The translations under genes and the position numbers were made by a program. A stretch of DNA of 64,000 bases. Origin: CAWAWP01 sp963841205 (GTDB lineage Bacteria > Chloroflexota > Ktedonobacteria > Ktedonobacterales > JADMIN01). The DNA lies in the NCBI GenBank assembly GCA_963841205.1, contig CAWJCH010000002.1:248001-312000 (forward strand), written 5' to 3'. Shown in pieces: positions 36,273 through 45,270 of this stretch. Below the pieces are notes generated by a model. That model was not told where the DNA came from, did no database searches, and worked only from the letters and a program-made list of their open reading frames with translations. Each line of letters begins with the position of its first letter. Position 1 is the stretch's first letter.

Positions 36273-36595
36273 GCTTACCCGTTAACCTACCGCGAGCGGC
36301 CAGCACTCGTTTTGGGTACCGGCAGGTGGCCTCGCAAACGAAGCGAGGAATGCGTCAGGGCGTCAATTTGACCGCCGGAAAGCGCACAGCGGGGGAGCAC
36401 GCTTGCCCTGCGGACGCCCGCGTGACCGTCCACCGGGTTTTGGCGTGCTCACCGGACTGCCCACCCGCGCCAGCAGCTGCGCAAAGCCGCGACGGACCCG
36501 CGCAGGCGTGCGCCGTTCAGGCGGCAACGGCGGCTGTCACGGGAGGCGGACATGCGCCCCCTGATCCCGCGCTAACCGCAGCTGCACCTACGCCA

Positions 36596-36673
36596 GAGCA
36601 GCAGCCACGAGCAGCAGCCACGAGCAGCAGCCACGAGCAGCAGCCACGAGCAGCAGCCACGAGCAGCAGCCAC
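36596..36673. repeat. 13-bp tandem array, six perfect units
   Basis: Six identical copies of GAGCAGCAGCCAC. On the transposase strand a unit reads GTGGCTGCTGCTC, derived from the Trp-Leu-Leu-Leu codons of the gene. Confidence 0.95.
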
Positions 36674-36880
36674 GTCCAGCGGTCGGCCGCCTGCGGCGCC
36701 CGCAGCGTGGGCGTCGTCCATTTGAGCGTTTGCGTGAAGAAGCGGCGGGGGTGCTCAATGGCGAAGCGGGCGACATACGCCTGCCACACCTCGGCCAGAT
36801 CGGGTGGGCGTGGCCCGGTCCACCAGAACCAGCGCGGTTGGGGCGTCGTGGTCGGGCGCGGCAGATGGTCCACGGCCAAG

Positions 36881-36941
36881 CGGATCAACCAAGCGGATCA
36901 ACCAAGCGGATCAACCAAGCGGATCAACCAAGCGGATCAAC
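36881..36941. repeat. 13-bp tandem array, four and two-thirds units
   Basis: Four identical copies of CGGATCAACCAAG plus nine bases of a fifth. It shifts the transposase frame. The unit length equals that of the other array 210 bases away although the sequence differs. Confidence 0.95.
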
Positions 36942-37886
36942 ATCCCACGTCCGCGTGGCCGGGGGCCACGGGGGCCACGCGTCGCCTGCCGCTGAGGAAC
37001 CGGATGCACCCCACTCCACGCCGGCAGCTGGACGCGCCCATACTGCGGGTCGTCAGCACACCACGGGTCCGTCGGCTCGGACCACGTCGTGCGGTCGGCA
37101 CGGGCGAACTTGGCGCCGTGTCGTCGCGGCCGGCCGGTCTTGGGCTGCGCCGTCGGATCGGCATAGGAGCAGCGCCCGGCCCGCAAACGCACCAACCGGC
37201 CGACCGACTCGTCAGCCAAGGCGAGGCGCAACTGCACGGCATCGTAGCCCGCGTCGAAACGGAAGATCGGCACGCGGGCGAGCGGACCAGCCTGCTCGAG
37301 CCAGGAGCGGCTCGGCTCGGCCGCGACCAGATGGGGGTTCTCGCCAGGGATGATGCGTCGCACGCGCAGGGGCGCGGTCCAACTCGAGCAGCGCAGCGGG
37401 AGTTGCGCGCGAGCCCTGCGGAGTTCCAGCCCGCCACAATCGGCTGCCCATGCGAATGCCGGTACGGATGATGGGAGAAGCCCCGCCCCGGACTGGTTTC
37501 CGCGTCACACCGGGGCCAGACACTCGCGTCGAGAGCAAACCAGGTTGTCCGCGGTTCCCACTGGGCACGAAGCTGCCAATCGCTCGAGACGCACCAGGTC
37601 CCTGGTCCCCGCGTTGAGGGCATCATAGAGACTGCCCCACCCGCGTTGGCAACTGGGAGCCAGACGCAGGTGCGCTGGCGTTTCGAGGGTGGGCGCGCTC
37701 AGCACAGCGTCGAGCGCCTCGAAGAGGGCGTCGCGGCGACACCCACACAACGGGTACACTTCATGGCGGAAGGCTCGGCGCGCTTCCAATTCTGCCGTCT
37801 TCATAGCCAGAAGGATGGGTGCTCGAGCTCTTCCTGTCTACTTCATCCGAGCCCAGCCCTTGCTGTGGGTTAAACGGTAAGCTTAG

Positions 37887-38931
37887 GGGCGCTACCCACG
37901 CGATGTTGGGGGCGACAGCATCGCCGATGGGCATAGCGGTGTCTTGGTAGGCGAGGTGAGAGAAACACCGTTCATATCCGCACAGTTTAGCGCACACAGC
38001 AAATGGACGGAGATAAGGCACTGGGCAAGACCCCACCGGCGAGTGACGACCGCACACCGCACATGGAGTGCCGATGGGTGTTTCGCCGGGCGGCATCAGG
38101 CGTTGGAGCAGAAACACCGCCTGTATGTGACAAATGAGCGCACACAGTAGCATGCCCCCCTCTCCTACAATGCCCCACAAACTCGTGGGTGGATACGGCC
38201 GTACATGTCTGTACCCACGCACGCCTTGTCCCCGTCCTCGCGTGCTATACTCAATCCCGTCCCTCCACCTCCTCCAACTGAATTTCCCCCAACAGACTCC
38301 TGGCCATCGTGCCGCACGCGGCGAGTGTACCCTCGGCCTGAAGGCCGGGATCGACACCAACGCACCACCGCACACGAGCCTCCCACAACCGTCCACCTCT
38401 CTATCTCCGCCCCATCCCCCGTTTCTCCAGCATCCCTGCCCGCCCTCTTGCTCCTCCCCTTTCCCCGCACCCGAGTAGAAAGCGTCCCCGCAATGCTCCC
38501 CCGCGCATCTCCCGGCCGATCCGCGTCCGCACTTTCCGCCCCTCAGCACCGCCTTCCTCCCCAGTCCACCCGCGAACCCAGGCCGATTCGCCCACCGCGC
38601 CTATCAAAGCGGAAACGCCCTTCCCACCTTGCGCCCCAGCGCCCCGCCAAAACGCCATGTTTCCCGCCCCCCATCCCCTGATCAAATCGCAAAAGCGGAA
38701 AGAAACGGAAATCGCCCGCCCTCCGCCCCTGTCCCGCCCTCCGCGCGCTCTCCGTCCTCCGCTCATCTCCGCTCTGCTCTCCGCGAACTCCGTGTCCTCT
38801 GTGGCGAATCGCACCGCTCCGCTCTGCCTCACCCTCGCCGCCACCCTCGCCGTGCGCTACAATGGGGCTCACAGCCCCGCACACACCCCACGCCCGCGCG
38901 GGCCGGACCACCCCGTCGAAGAGGACGCCGC
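37887..38931. other. 1.0 kb region upstream of accC, no gene seen
   Basis: Pyrimidine-rich on the plus strand from 38240 to 38830. Contains a TGC-TATACT extended -10 at 38243-38251, far from any gene, and TACAAT at 38868-38873 just before accC. A dispersed CRCRGAG-type repeat (copy 3) occupies 38745-38820. No coding bias; long frames here are artefacts of base composition. Confidence 0.5.
38745..38820. repeat. Dispersed CRCRGAG-type repeat (copy 3)
   Basis: Minus strand: CACAGAGGACACGGAG, TTCGCGGAGAG, CGGAGGACGGAG. This is the longest of the three copies, with about six RCRGAG-like units. Unlike the other two it is not next to a minus-strand stop codon. Confidence 0.6.
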
Positions 38932-40524
38932 ATGCCATCGATTAGCCCCCGCTCCATCGCCGCCGAAACGCAGCAATTCCCCTTCTCCAAAGTCCTGATC
39001 GCCAATCGCGGCGAGATCGCCGTGCGCGTCATCCGCGCCTGCCGCGATCTCGGCCTCGCCTCCGTCGCCGTCTACAGCGACGCCGACCGCGACGCCATGC
39101 ACGTCCGCATGGCCGACGAGGCCGTCCACATCGGCCCCGCCCAGGCCTCCGAGAGCTACCTCAACATCCCCAAGATCCTCGACGCCGCCAGGCGCGCTGG
39201 CGCCGGCGCCATCCACCCCGGCTACGGCTTCCTCTCCGAGAACGCCGACTTCGCCGACGCCTGCGCCGAGGCCGGCCTGATCTTCGTCGGCCCCCCCGGC
39301 GGCGTCATGCGCCAGCTCGGCGAGAAGACCTCCGCCAAGCGCATTGCCGAGGACGCCGGTGTCCCCATCGTCCCCGGCTACAACGCTGGCCTGCGCGACG
39401 CCAAAGAAGCCGCCAGGGTCGCCGCCGAGATCGGCTACCCCGTGCTGCTCAAGGCTGCGGCGGGCGGTGGCGGCAAGGGCATCCGCTTCGTCACCGCCCC
39501 AGAGGAACTGGAGGCATCGCTGCGCCTGGCCAAGAGCGAGGCGAAGAGCGCGTTCGGCGACGACACCGTCTACATGGAGAAGGCCGTTCATCCCGCGCGC
39601 CACATCGAAGTGCAGATCCTCGCCGACACCCACGGCAACGTGATCCACCTCGGCGAGCGCGAATGCTCGATCCAGCGCCGCCACCAGAAGCTCATCGAGG
39701 AGAGTCCCTCCGTCGCGCTCGACGCCGACCTCCGCGCCCGCTTCACCGCCGCCGCCGTTGCCCTCGCCAAAGCCGCCGGCTACGTCAACGCTGGCACCTG
39801 CGAATTCCTGCTCGGCCCCGACGGCAGCTTCTACTTTCTCGAAGTCAACACGCGCCTCCAGGTCGAGCACCCCGTCACCGAGTGGTGCACCGGCCTCGAT
39901 CTCGTCCGCGAGCAGCTCCGCGTCGCCGCCGGCCTACCACTCAGCGTCACGCAGGGCGACATCACCTTCCGCGGCCACGCCATCGAGGCGCGCATCACCG
40001 CCGAAGACGCCCTCAACAGCTTCCTGCCCGCCTCCGGCAGCGTCGCCGCCCTCCACGATCCGGCCGGCCCCGGCGTCCGGCTGGAGAGCGCGATCTTCGA
40101 GGGCCTCACCATCCCGCTCTTCTACGACTCGCTGCTCGCCAAGCTGATCTGCTGGGGCAGGGACCGCGACGAGGCACTTGCCCGCCTGCGCCGCGCGCTC
40201 GACGAGTACGTCATCGCCGGCATCCGCACCACGATCCCCTTCCACCAGTGGCTCGTGCGTCACCCCCGCTTCCTCGCAGGCGACTTCTCCACCGACTTCG
40301 TCGCCGAAGAATGGCACCCCGACGATCGTGACGCGGTGCCCGCCGCCAACGCCGCTCCCGACGATGCCACCGACCTCTCGCCAGAAGAGCTCGCCGCCAT
40401 CCTCGCCGCCCTCGTCGCCCAGGAGCGCGACGCCGCCCGCGCCCTCCGCCTCACTGGCGTTTCACGTGAAAACGACGGCCCTTCCAGTTCCCGCTGGAAA
40501 TACGGCGCCCGTCGCGGCTGGTAG
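38932..40524 (+). CDS. accC: Acetyl/acyl-CoA carboxylase, biotin carboxylase subunit
   Basis: A 530-residue ATP-grasp enzyme that carboxylates biotin on its carrier protein. N-domain VLIANRGEIAVRVIRACRDLG, Gly-rich ATP loop AAAGGGGKGIRFV, ERECSIQRRHQKLIEESPS, and catalytic EVNTRLQVEHPVTEWCTGLD are all intact. GAGGA before the ATG at 38932 fixes the start. About 50 residues longer than E. coli AccC at the C-terminus. No biotin carrier or carboxyltransferase gene is adjacent. A parS-like site lies within its coding end, and a PP-loop gene follows 11 bases on. Confidence 0.93.
   Translation: MPSISPRSIAAETQQFPFSKVLIANRGEIAVRVIRACRDLGLASVAVYSDADRDAMHVRMADEAVHIGPAQASESYLNIPKILDAARRAGAGAIHPGYGFLSENADFADACAEAGLIFVGPPGGVMRQLGEKTSAKRIAEDAGVPIVPGYNAGLRDAKEAARVAAEIGYPVLLKAAAGGGGKGIRFVTAPEELEASLRLAKSEAKSAFGDDTVYMEKAVHPARHIEVQILADTHGNVIHLGERECSIQRRHQKLIEESPSVALDADLRARFTAAAVALAKAAGYVNAGTCEFLLGPDGSFYFLEVNTRLQVEHPVTEWCTGLDLVREQLRVAAGLPLSVTQGDITFRGHAIEARITAEDALNSFLPASGSVAALHDPAGPGVRLESAIFEGLTIPLFYDSLLAKLICWGRDRDEALARLRRALDEYVIAGIRTTIPFHQWLVRHPRFLAGDFSTDFVAEEWHPDDRDAVPAANAAPDDATDLSPEELAAILAALVAQERDAARALRLTGVSRENDGPSSSRWKYGARRGW
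40458..40473. promoter_or_regulatory. parS-like ParB binding site 2
   Basis: CGTTTCACGTGAAAAC inside the 3' end of accC; GTTTCACGTGAAA is an intact core and 13 of 16 positions fit the parS consensus. Confidence 0.6.
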
Positions 40525-40535
40525 GGGGGACGACC

Positions 40536-41249
40536 ATCGCGCCGACGGACCACGCCGTCTTCTTCAGCGGCGGCAAAGACTCGATGCTGGCGTTCGACCG
40601 CGCAGTGCGGCAGGGGTTACGCGTCACCCGCCTTGTCACGCTCTACGACGGCCCCAGCGGGCGTGTCCGCTTCCACGGCACCCCGGTGGACGTGATGCGC
40701 GCGCAGGCCGAGGCGGTCGGCCTCCCTGCCACCCTCGCTGCGACGACGCCCACCACCTTCGAGACCGTCTTCCTCGAGACGCTCACCGCCCTCCGCGCAC
40801 AGGGCATCGGCGCGCTGATCTTCGGCGACATCCACCTCGCCGACGTCCGCGCCTGGTATGAGGATCGCGTCCGCGCCGCTGGCCTGGACCACATCGAGCC
40901 GCTCTGGGGCGAAGATCCGCTGGCGCTCGCCCGCGAGTCGGTCGACCGCGGCTATCGCGCCATGCTCACCTGCCTCGAAGAGTCACGCACGCGCCCCGAG
41001 TGGCTTGGCCAGCCCCTCACGCACGACCTGCTCGCCGCCTTCGTCGCGGCGGGCATCGATCCCTGCGGCGAGCGCGGCGAATACCACACCCTCGTGACCG
41101 CTGGCCCGCACCTCACTCGCCCGCTCGCCCTCCGCCTCGGCACGACCGTCTCGCGCAACGGCTTCACCCAGCTTGATGTCCAACTGGCACATGCGCGCCC
41201 CAATCCCTCGATGTCGCCCACCCCCGGCACCGATTCTGCGAGATGGTAG
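40536..41249 (+). CDS. Dph6-like PP-loop ATP pyrophosphatase, non-standard start
   Basis: A 237-residue adenylating enzyme related to diphthine-ammonia ligase (MJ0570 type). The PP-loop is VFFSGGKDSMLAF, and later GALIFGDIHLADVRAWYE and CGERGEYHTLV are family motifs. The first normal start, ATG at 40584, falls inside the PP-loop and would delete SGGKDS, so translation must begin upstream. The only start-like codon is ATC at 40536, five bases after GGGGGGA. It follows accC by 11 bases and is probably translated with it. Bacteria lack diphthamide, so the substrate is unknown. Confidence 0.75.
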   Translation: MAPTDHAVFFSGGKDSMLAFDRAVRQGLRVTRLVTLYDGPSGRVRFHGTPVDVMRAQAEAVGLPATLAATTPTTFETVFLETLTALRAQGIGALIFGDIHLADVRAWYEDRVRAAGLDHIEPLWGEDPLALARESVDRGYRAMLTCLEESRTRPEWLGQPLTHDLLAAFVAAGIDPCGERGEYHTLVTAGPHLTRPLALRLGTTVSRNGFTQLDVQLAHARPNPSMSPTPGTDSARW

Positions 41250-41368
41250 ACACTCTACAGCACATCGAGGTGAGGGCGTGAACGCGCCCGCCCACCCATC
41301 CCACTCGCACGTTCGTATTCGTAGAGTAGTTGAGTACATGGAGTGAAGTGAGGAGAGGAGGAGACCAG

Positions 41369-41608
41369 ATGGACCGTGAAACCACCCATTCGGGCGAGCA
41401 TCCCTCGCGCCAAGAGCGTGCCGCCGAGGTCGCCACCATGATTCAGCAGGCGCAGTCGGCTTGCCGCGCCGCTGGGGCCGATCTCGGCGACTCGCGCGGC
41501 CAGCAGCTCTTCGAGAAGATCGCCGGCTATCTCGACGTGGCCATCCAAGCCCTCCAAAGCTACGAGCGCGAAGCGACCCCGCCGCCCAAGCCGCGCATCG
41601 TCCACTAG
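41369..41608 (+). CDS. Small helical protein of unknown function
   Basis: 79 residues, mostly amphipathic helix (ERAAEVATMIQQAQSACRAA and FEKIAGYLDVAIQALQSY) with a Pro-rich tail. GGAGGAG before the ATG at 41369 sets the start. No family recognised. It may be co-transcribed with the DUF2993-like gene 75 bases downstream. Confidence 0.6.
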   Translation: MDRETTHSGEHPSRQERAAEVATMIQQAQSACRAAGADLGDSRGQQLFEKIAGYLDVAIQALQSYEREATPPPKPRIVH

Positions 41609-41683
41609 CCCGCGTCACCTTCCCCCCGGGCCGTCCGGCTGTGTACTGCCCCGACGGTCGACATCGAACGACAGGAGCAGCGC

Positions 41684-42274
41684 GTGGCAACCGAGTGGAC
41701 GCCCACACCCCGGCGGGCGAACGCCAGCGGCGATGGGGGCAACAGGCGTACCCACTTCACCTGGGGCTGTGCCGGATTGCTGCTCGGCATCCTGCTTACC
41801 ACGCTGTTCCTCGTCGTCCTCGCGCCCCGTCCCAGCGCCGTCGCGCTCTCGCCCGCCCCCCCCGCCGACATCATCCTCACCATGGACGACCAATATCTCA
41901 CCCGCCTCGTCGTGCAAGGCGTCGAAGCGGCCAGCCTCCCCGGCTTCACCATTACCGACGTCAAGGCCCACGTCGCCGCCGGGAACGTCCTCGCCTTCTC
42001 CGGCAACGTGGCGACCGGCCCCGGCATCCCCCTCGCGAGCCTCAACGCCCAGGGCCAGCTCGGCGCCAGTGGCGGCATCCTCGTCGTCTCCAACGTGTAC
42101 GGCGTCCTCGGCGGCCTGACCCTCCCCGCCGTCGTCGACAGCGCGCTTGAGCTCGGCATCAACATCGCCATCACCAACGAGCGGCAACGCCTCACCCAGG
42201 GCGGCATCACCTACTACGTCGAGGGCGTTTCCACCACCGCCGGACGCCTCACCCTCGCCCTCCGCTTCACCTAG
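41684..42274 (+). CDS. Membrane-anchored LmeA/DUF2993-like protein
   Basis: 196 residues. One membrane anchor (WGCAGLLLGILLTTLFLVVLA) near residue 28-48, then an extracytoplasmic domain with ILTMDDQYLTRLVVQGV, TITDVKAHVAAGNVLAFSG and VVDSALELGINIAIT, which resembles lipid-binding LmeA/DUF2993 proteins of the envelope. The GTG start has AGGAGCAG upstream. The family match is by pattern only. Confidence 0.5.
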   Translation: MATEWTPTPRRANASGDGGNRRTHFTWGCAGLLLGILLTTLFLVVLAPRPSAVALSPAPPADIILTMDDQYLTRLVVQGVEAASLPGFTITDVKAHVAAGNVLAFSGNVATGPGIPLASLNAQGQLGASGGILVVSNVYGVLGGLTLPAVVDSALELGINIAITNERQRLTQGGITYYVEGVSTTAGRLTLALRFT

Positions 42275-42410
42275 CCCACCCATCTGCTCTCGCCCCCGTG
42301 CCAGATGCGGCCTCCGCGAGATGGTACGGCACTTGCGCTGAACAGTATCGACCGGCTCGCGCGGCGACCTGCGTGCCGCGCGAATCCAGACGCCGGATCG
42401 GAGGGTTACG

Positions 42411-44156
42411 GTGCCGAAGAACTGCCGTGGAGCGAAGAACCAGCGTCGCCAAGCAAACAAGACATCCGCGGCGCCACAGGCCAACAACGTGAGTGCCATC
42501 GAGCCGGGGATGGTGGTCGAGACCGATCAGGGCGATCTCGGCGAGCGTGACCTCTCCGCGGCCAAGGTCAGCGACGTGGTGCGCGATCCTGCCGGCAACG
42601 TCGTGGCCATCATCGTCGAGAAGGGCCTCGCCTTCAAAAAGCGGATCGCCGTCACGGCCGAGCGCGTCGCCGCCGTCGAGCCCGATGCCGCCCCCGAGAC
42701 CCCGCCCGGCAAAGTCACCGTCACCGCCTCCGAGCAAGAGCTGGGCGCCCTCTCCGCCGCGGGAGCCGAGACGCTCACCCCTGCCGAGGTGCCCGGCAGC
42801 GTCATCAAGGAGGTCGAAGAGACGTTGCCGACGGCAGCGGGTCTCCACCGGCTCGAAGGCCGCTCGACCCATCGCAGGACGAAGGCGCCCGACGAATCGA
42901 CGGCGCCGGCCGAGGGCGGCGAGGATGACCAGCCGTCGCCGCTGAGCGTGATCGGCCCCGGCTTCCTCTCCGGCATGGCTGGCAACGACGCCTCCGCCGT
43001 CACCTCCTACTCGGTGAACGGCGCCACCAACGGCTATGCGCAGCTCTGGCTCATGCTGATCGCCACACCGCTGCTGCAGGTCGTGCAGTATTCCTGCGCC
43101 AAGATCGGCCGCGTCACACAGCGCGGTTTCTCCGAGCTGCTGCGCGAGCACTACGGGCGCAAGATCGCCATCCCAGCCACCCTCATCCTCGTCGTCGCCA
43201 ACGTCGGCCTGATCGCCAGCGATCTCGTCGCCATCGGCAGCGGCCTCCAATTGATCACTGGGCTAGCATGGGAGTGGTTCGTCGTGCCGGTCGCCATCAT
43301 CCTCTGGTATCTCACCGTGTACCAGAACTTCGGCATGATCAAGCGCATCTTCATCTGCATGAGCCTGGCCTTCGTCGCCTACCTCATTACGGGCATCTTC
43401 GTCCATCCCGATTGGGGCGCCGTCCTCAAGGGCACGTTCGTGCCGCAGATCAGCATGAATTTCGCCAGCGTCAGCGCCGCCGTCGCCCTCCTCGGCGCCA
43501 CCGTCTCGCCGTACACCATGTTCTGGCAGATGCAAGGCGAGAAGGAGCAGCAGCGCCCCGGCACACGGCGTCAGCAGTTTCAGCAGGCCGCCGTCGACGT
43601 CGGCAGCGGCACCATCAGCGGCAATCTGGTGGCCTACTCCATCATCGTCTGCGCCTCGGCGACGCTCTTCGCGCACCACCAGAGCATCTCCACGGCGGCG
43701 GACGCGGCGCGCGCGCTGGAGCCGCTGGCGGGTCCCTTTGCCAAGTATCTCTTCGCCATCGGCCTCATCGGCGCGGGGGTCGTCGCCATCCCCGTGCTGC
43801 TCGCGAGCACCTCCTACGGCCTCTCAGGCACCATCGGGTGGGACGCCAGCCTCTGGAAGAAGCCGTGGCAGGCCGAGGGCTTCTACCTGATCCTCTCCGG
43901 CGCGCTGGGCGTCAGCCTGCTGCTGGCGTTGCTCCGCTCCAACCCGATCCAGCTCATGTTCGGCGCCAACGTCCTGCAAGGCACGCTCTCGCCCGTGTTG
44001 GTCGTCTTCCTCTTGCTCGTCGGCAATAACCGCCGCATCATGCACAAAGAGCGCCTGTCCCGGCTGAGCAACATCCTCCTCGGGGTCACCGCATCGCTCA
44101 TGTTCGCGGCGACGGCACTGCTGCTTTTCGGTCTCGTCACCGGCCACGCATCATAG
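42411..44156 (+). CDS. Nramp-type metal transporter with N-terminal PRC-barrel domain
   Basis: 581 residues. Residues about 28-92 form a PRC-barrel-like domain (PGMVVETDQGDLGERDLSAAKVSDVVRD); a charged linker follows to 180; then an Nramp-fold transporter of about 11 segments. TM1 carries GFLSGMAGNDASAVTSYSVNG, where AGNDA takes the place of the DPGN metal motif, and TM6 has GATVSPYTMFWQM in place of MPH. These substitutions occur in Nramp-related Mg transporters (NRMT) rather than Mn/Fe carriers. The GTG start has GGAGGG upstream. Confidence 0.8.
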   Translation: MPKNCRGAKNQRRQANKTSAAPQANNVSAIEPGMVVETDQGDLGERDLSAAKVSDVVRDPAGNVVAIIVEKGLAFKKRIAVTAERVAAVEPDAAPETPPGKVTVTASEQELGALSAAGAETLTPAEVPGSVIKEVEETLPTAAGLHRLEGRSTHRRTKAPDESTAPAEGGEDDQPSPLSVIGPGFLSGMAGNDASAVTSYSVNGATNGYAQLWLMLIATPLLQVVQYSCAKIGRVTQRGFSELLREHYGRKIAIPATLILVVANVGLIASDLVAIGSGLQLITGLAWEWFVVPVAIILWYLTVYQNFGMIKRIFICMSLAFVAYLITGIFVHPDWGAVLKGTFVPQISMNFASVSAAVALLGATVSPYTMFWQMQGEKEQQRPGTRRQQFQQAAVDVGSGTISGNLVAYSIIVCASATLFAHHQSISTAADAARALEPLAGPFAKYLFAIGLIGAGVVAIPVLLASTSYGLSGTIGWDASLWKKPWQAEGFYLILSGALGVSLLLALLRSNPIQLMFGANVLQGTLSPVLVVFLLLVGNNRRIMHKERLSRLSNILLGVTASLMFAATALLLFGLVTGHAS

Positions 44157-44283
44157 CCGGAGCGCAGGTTGCCGCGGCTCCTCATGGCCGTAGCGCCGAA
44201 GCCCTCTTCTCACCCGTTCTACATCCAGAGGGTGAGCTACCAGCGGCCAGGCACAACGCCGCACTCGCCGAAGGGGAGAACCG

Positions 44284-45255
44284 GTGAGCGAGACCGACAC
44301 GGACCACACGCGCGAAGACGGCGACGCCTCGACCATCGCCGTCGCCACCCGCGCAGGCGCCACGTCGTGTGTGCACCTCCTCACGCGCGAGCGTATAGAG
44401 CTGCTCACACGCATCCGCGACCTCGCGGAACGCCCGCTACTGCTTCTCTCGTTCGTCTGGCTCGGCCTGCTCGTTATCGATCTCACACGCGGCCTCGACG
44501 GCCCGCTCGACCTCCTAGCGACGCTGATCTGGCTCATCTTCATCGCCGACTTCGCGCTGGATCTCGGCCTCGCGTCCGACAAGCGCTCGTACCTCCGGCA
44601 CAACTGGCTGCTCGCGCTCTCGCTGGTCGTCCCCGCTTTCCGCCTCCTGCGCATCCTCCAGGCGTTTCGCCTCCTCGGCGTCGCGCGTGCCGCCGGCTCG
44701 CTCAACCTCGTCGCGGTGCTCGGCTCGGCCAATCGCGGCGCCCGTTCGGTGGAGCGCCTGCTGGGACATCGCGGCCTCGGCGCCGTCGCCGCGCTTACCG
44801 TCCTGGTGATCCTCCTCGGCGCGGCGGGCATGCTCTCCTTCGAGAACCCCACGGCGCTCCATGACGCCGGCATCCAGGCCACGGCGAACGGCGGCCTCAC
44901 CAACTACGGCGACGCGCTCTGGTCCACCGCCATGCTGATGACCACCACCGGCGCGCCCTACATCCCCCAGACGCTCGAAGGACGCATCCTCACCGGCCTC
45001 CTTGCCCTCTACGCCGTCGCCATCTTCGGCTACGTCACCGCCAACGTCGCCAGTTATTTCGTCGGCCAGGATCGCGCAAAGCACGACGAGCGCCAACAGC
45101 GCGAGGAGAACCTCTTGGAGCAAGAGGTCTCCTACGAAGAGAGCGAGATCGCCGCGTTGCGCCGCGAGATGGCCGCCCTCCGCACGCAGCTTGTCACCCT
45201 CACGACGCAACTCACCCCCGCCTCATCCGATCCGCGGGCGGGGGCGCAAGATTAA
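44284..45255 (+). CDS. Voltage-gated-channel-like ion transporter with unusual filter
   Basis: 323 residues. Segments S1-S4 at about 52-150, with a basic S4-like helix RLLRILQAFRLLGVARAAG, then S5, a pore loop and S6. The pore reads STAMLMTTTGAPYIPQ, whereas K channels have TVGYGD; residues after it (GLLALYAVAIFGYVTANVASYFVG) match the S6 of bacterial ion transporters. A C-terminal coiled coil (EENLLEQEVSYEESEIAALRR) may tetramerise it. GGGGAGAA precedes the GTG start. It follows the Nramp gene by 127 bases. Confidence 0.75.
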   Translation: MSETDTDHTREDGDASTIAVATRAGATSCVHLLTRERIELLTRIRDLAERPLLLLSFVWLGLLVIDLTRGLDGPLDLLATLIWLIFIADFALDLGLASDKRSYLRHNWLLALSLVVPAFRLLRILQAFRLLGVARAAGSLNLVAVLGSANRGARSVERLLGHRGLGAVAALTVLVILLGAAGMLSFENPTALHDAGIQATANGGLTNYGDALWSTAMLMTTTGAPYIPQTLEGRILTGLLALYAVAIFGYVTANVASYFVGQDRAKHDERQQREENLLEQEVSYEESEIAALRREMAALRTQLVTLTTQLTPASSDPRAGAQD

Positions 45256-45270
45256 AGCAATAGGTTCGCG

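Larger units (their letters stand above)
36517..37804 (-). pseudogene. IS701-like DDE transposase, frameshifted
   Basis: Starts MKTAELEARRAFRHEVY at 37804 and continues in alternating frames: WFALDASVWPRCDAETSPGR (first Asp), FRFDAGYDAVQLRLALAD (second Asp) and ARFAIEHPRRFFTQTLKW (Glu). Frame changes fall near 37555 and 37400 and at a 13-bp tandem array at 36881-36941; a second array at 36596-36673 replaces the C-terminal region after DRWTWLLL. The product cannot be functional. Confidence 0.85.
36269..37886 (-). mobile_element. Decayed 1.6 kb insertion sequence with terminal inverted repeats
   Basis: CTAAGCTTACCCGTTAACC at 36269-36287 is mirrored by CTAAGCTTACCGTTTAACC (minus strand, from 37886), 17 of 19 aligned bases. 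Between them is a transposase pseudogene. The left end overlaps the stop codon of the beta-propeller gene. Confidence 0.75.

Noticed and set aside
37761..38549. 262-codon minus-strand frame
   Set aside because: Gly/Arg/Trp-rich composition from pyrimidine-rich DNA; overlaps the IS end and has no start signal.
38543..38938. Minus-strand frames containing ATEDTEFAE-like peptide
   Set aside because: The peptide is simply the translation of the dispersed CRCRGAG repeat, a known source of false ORFs.
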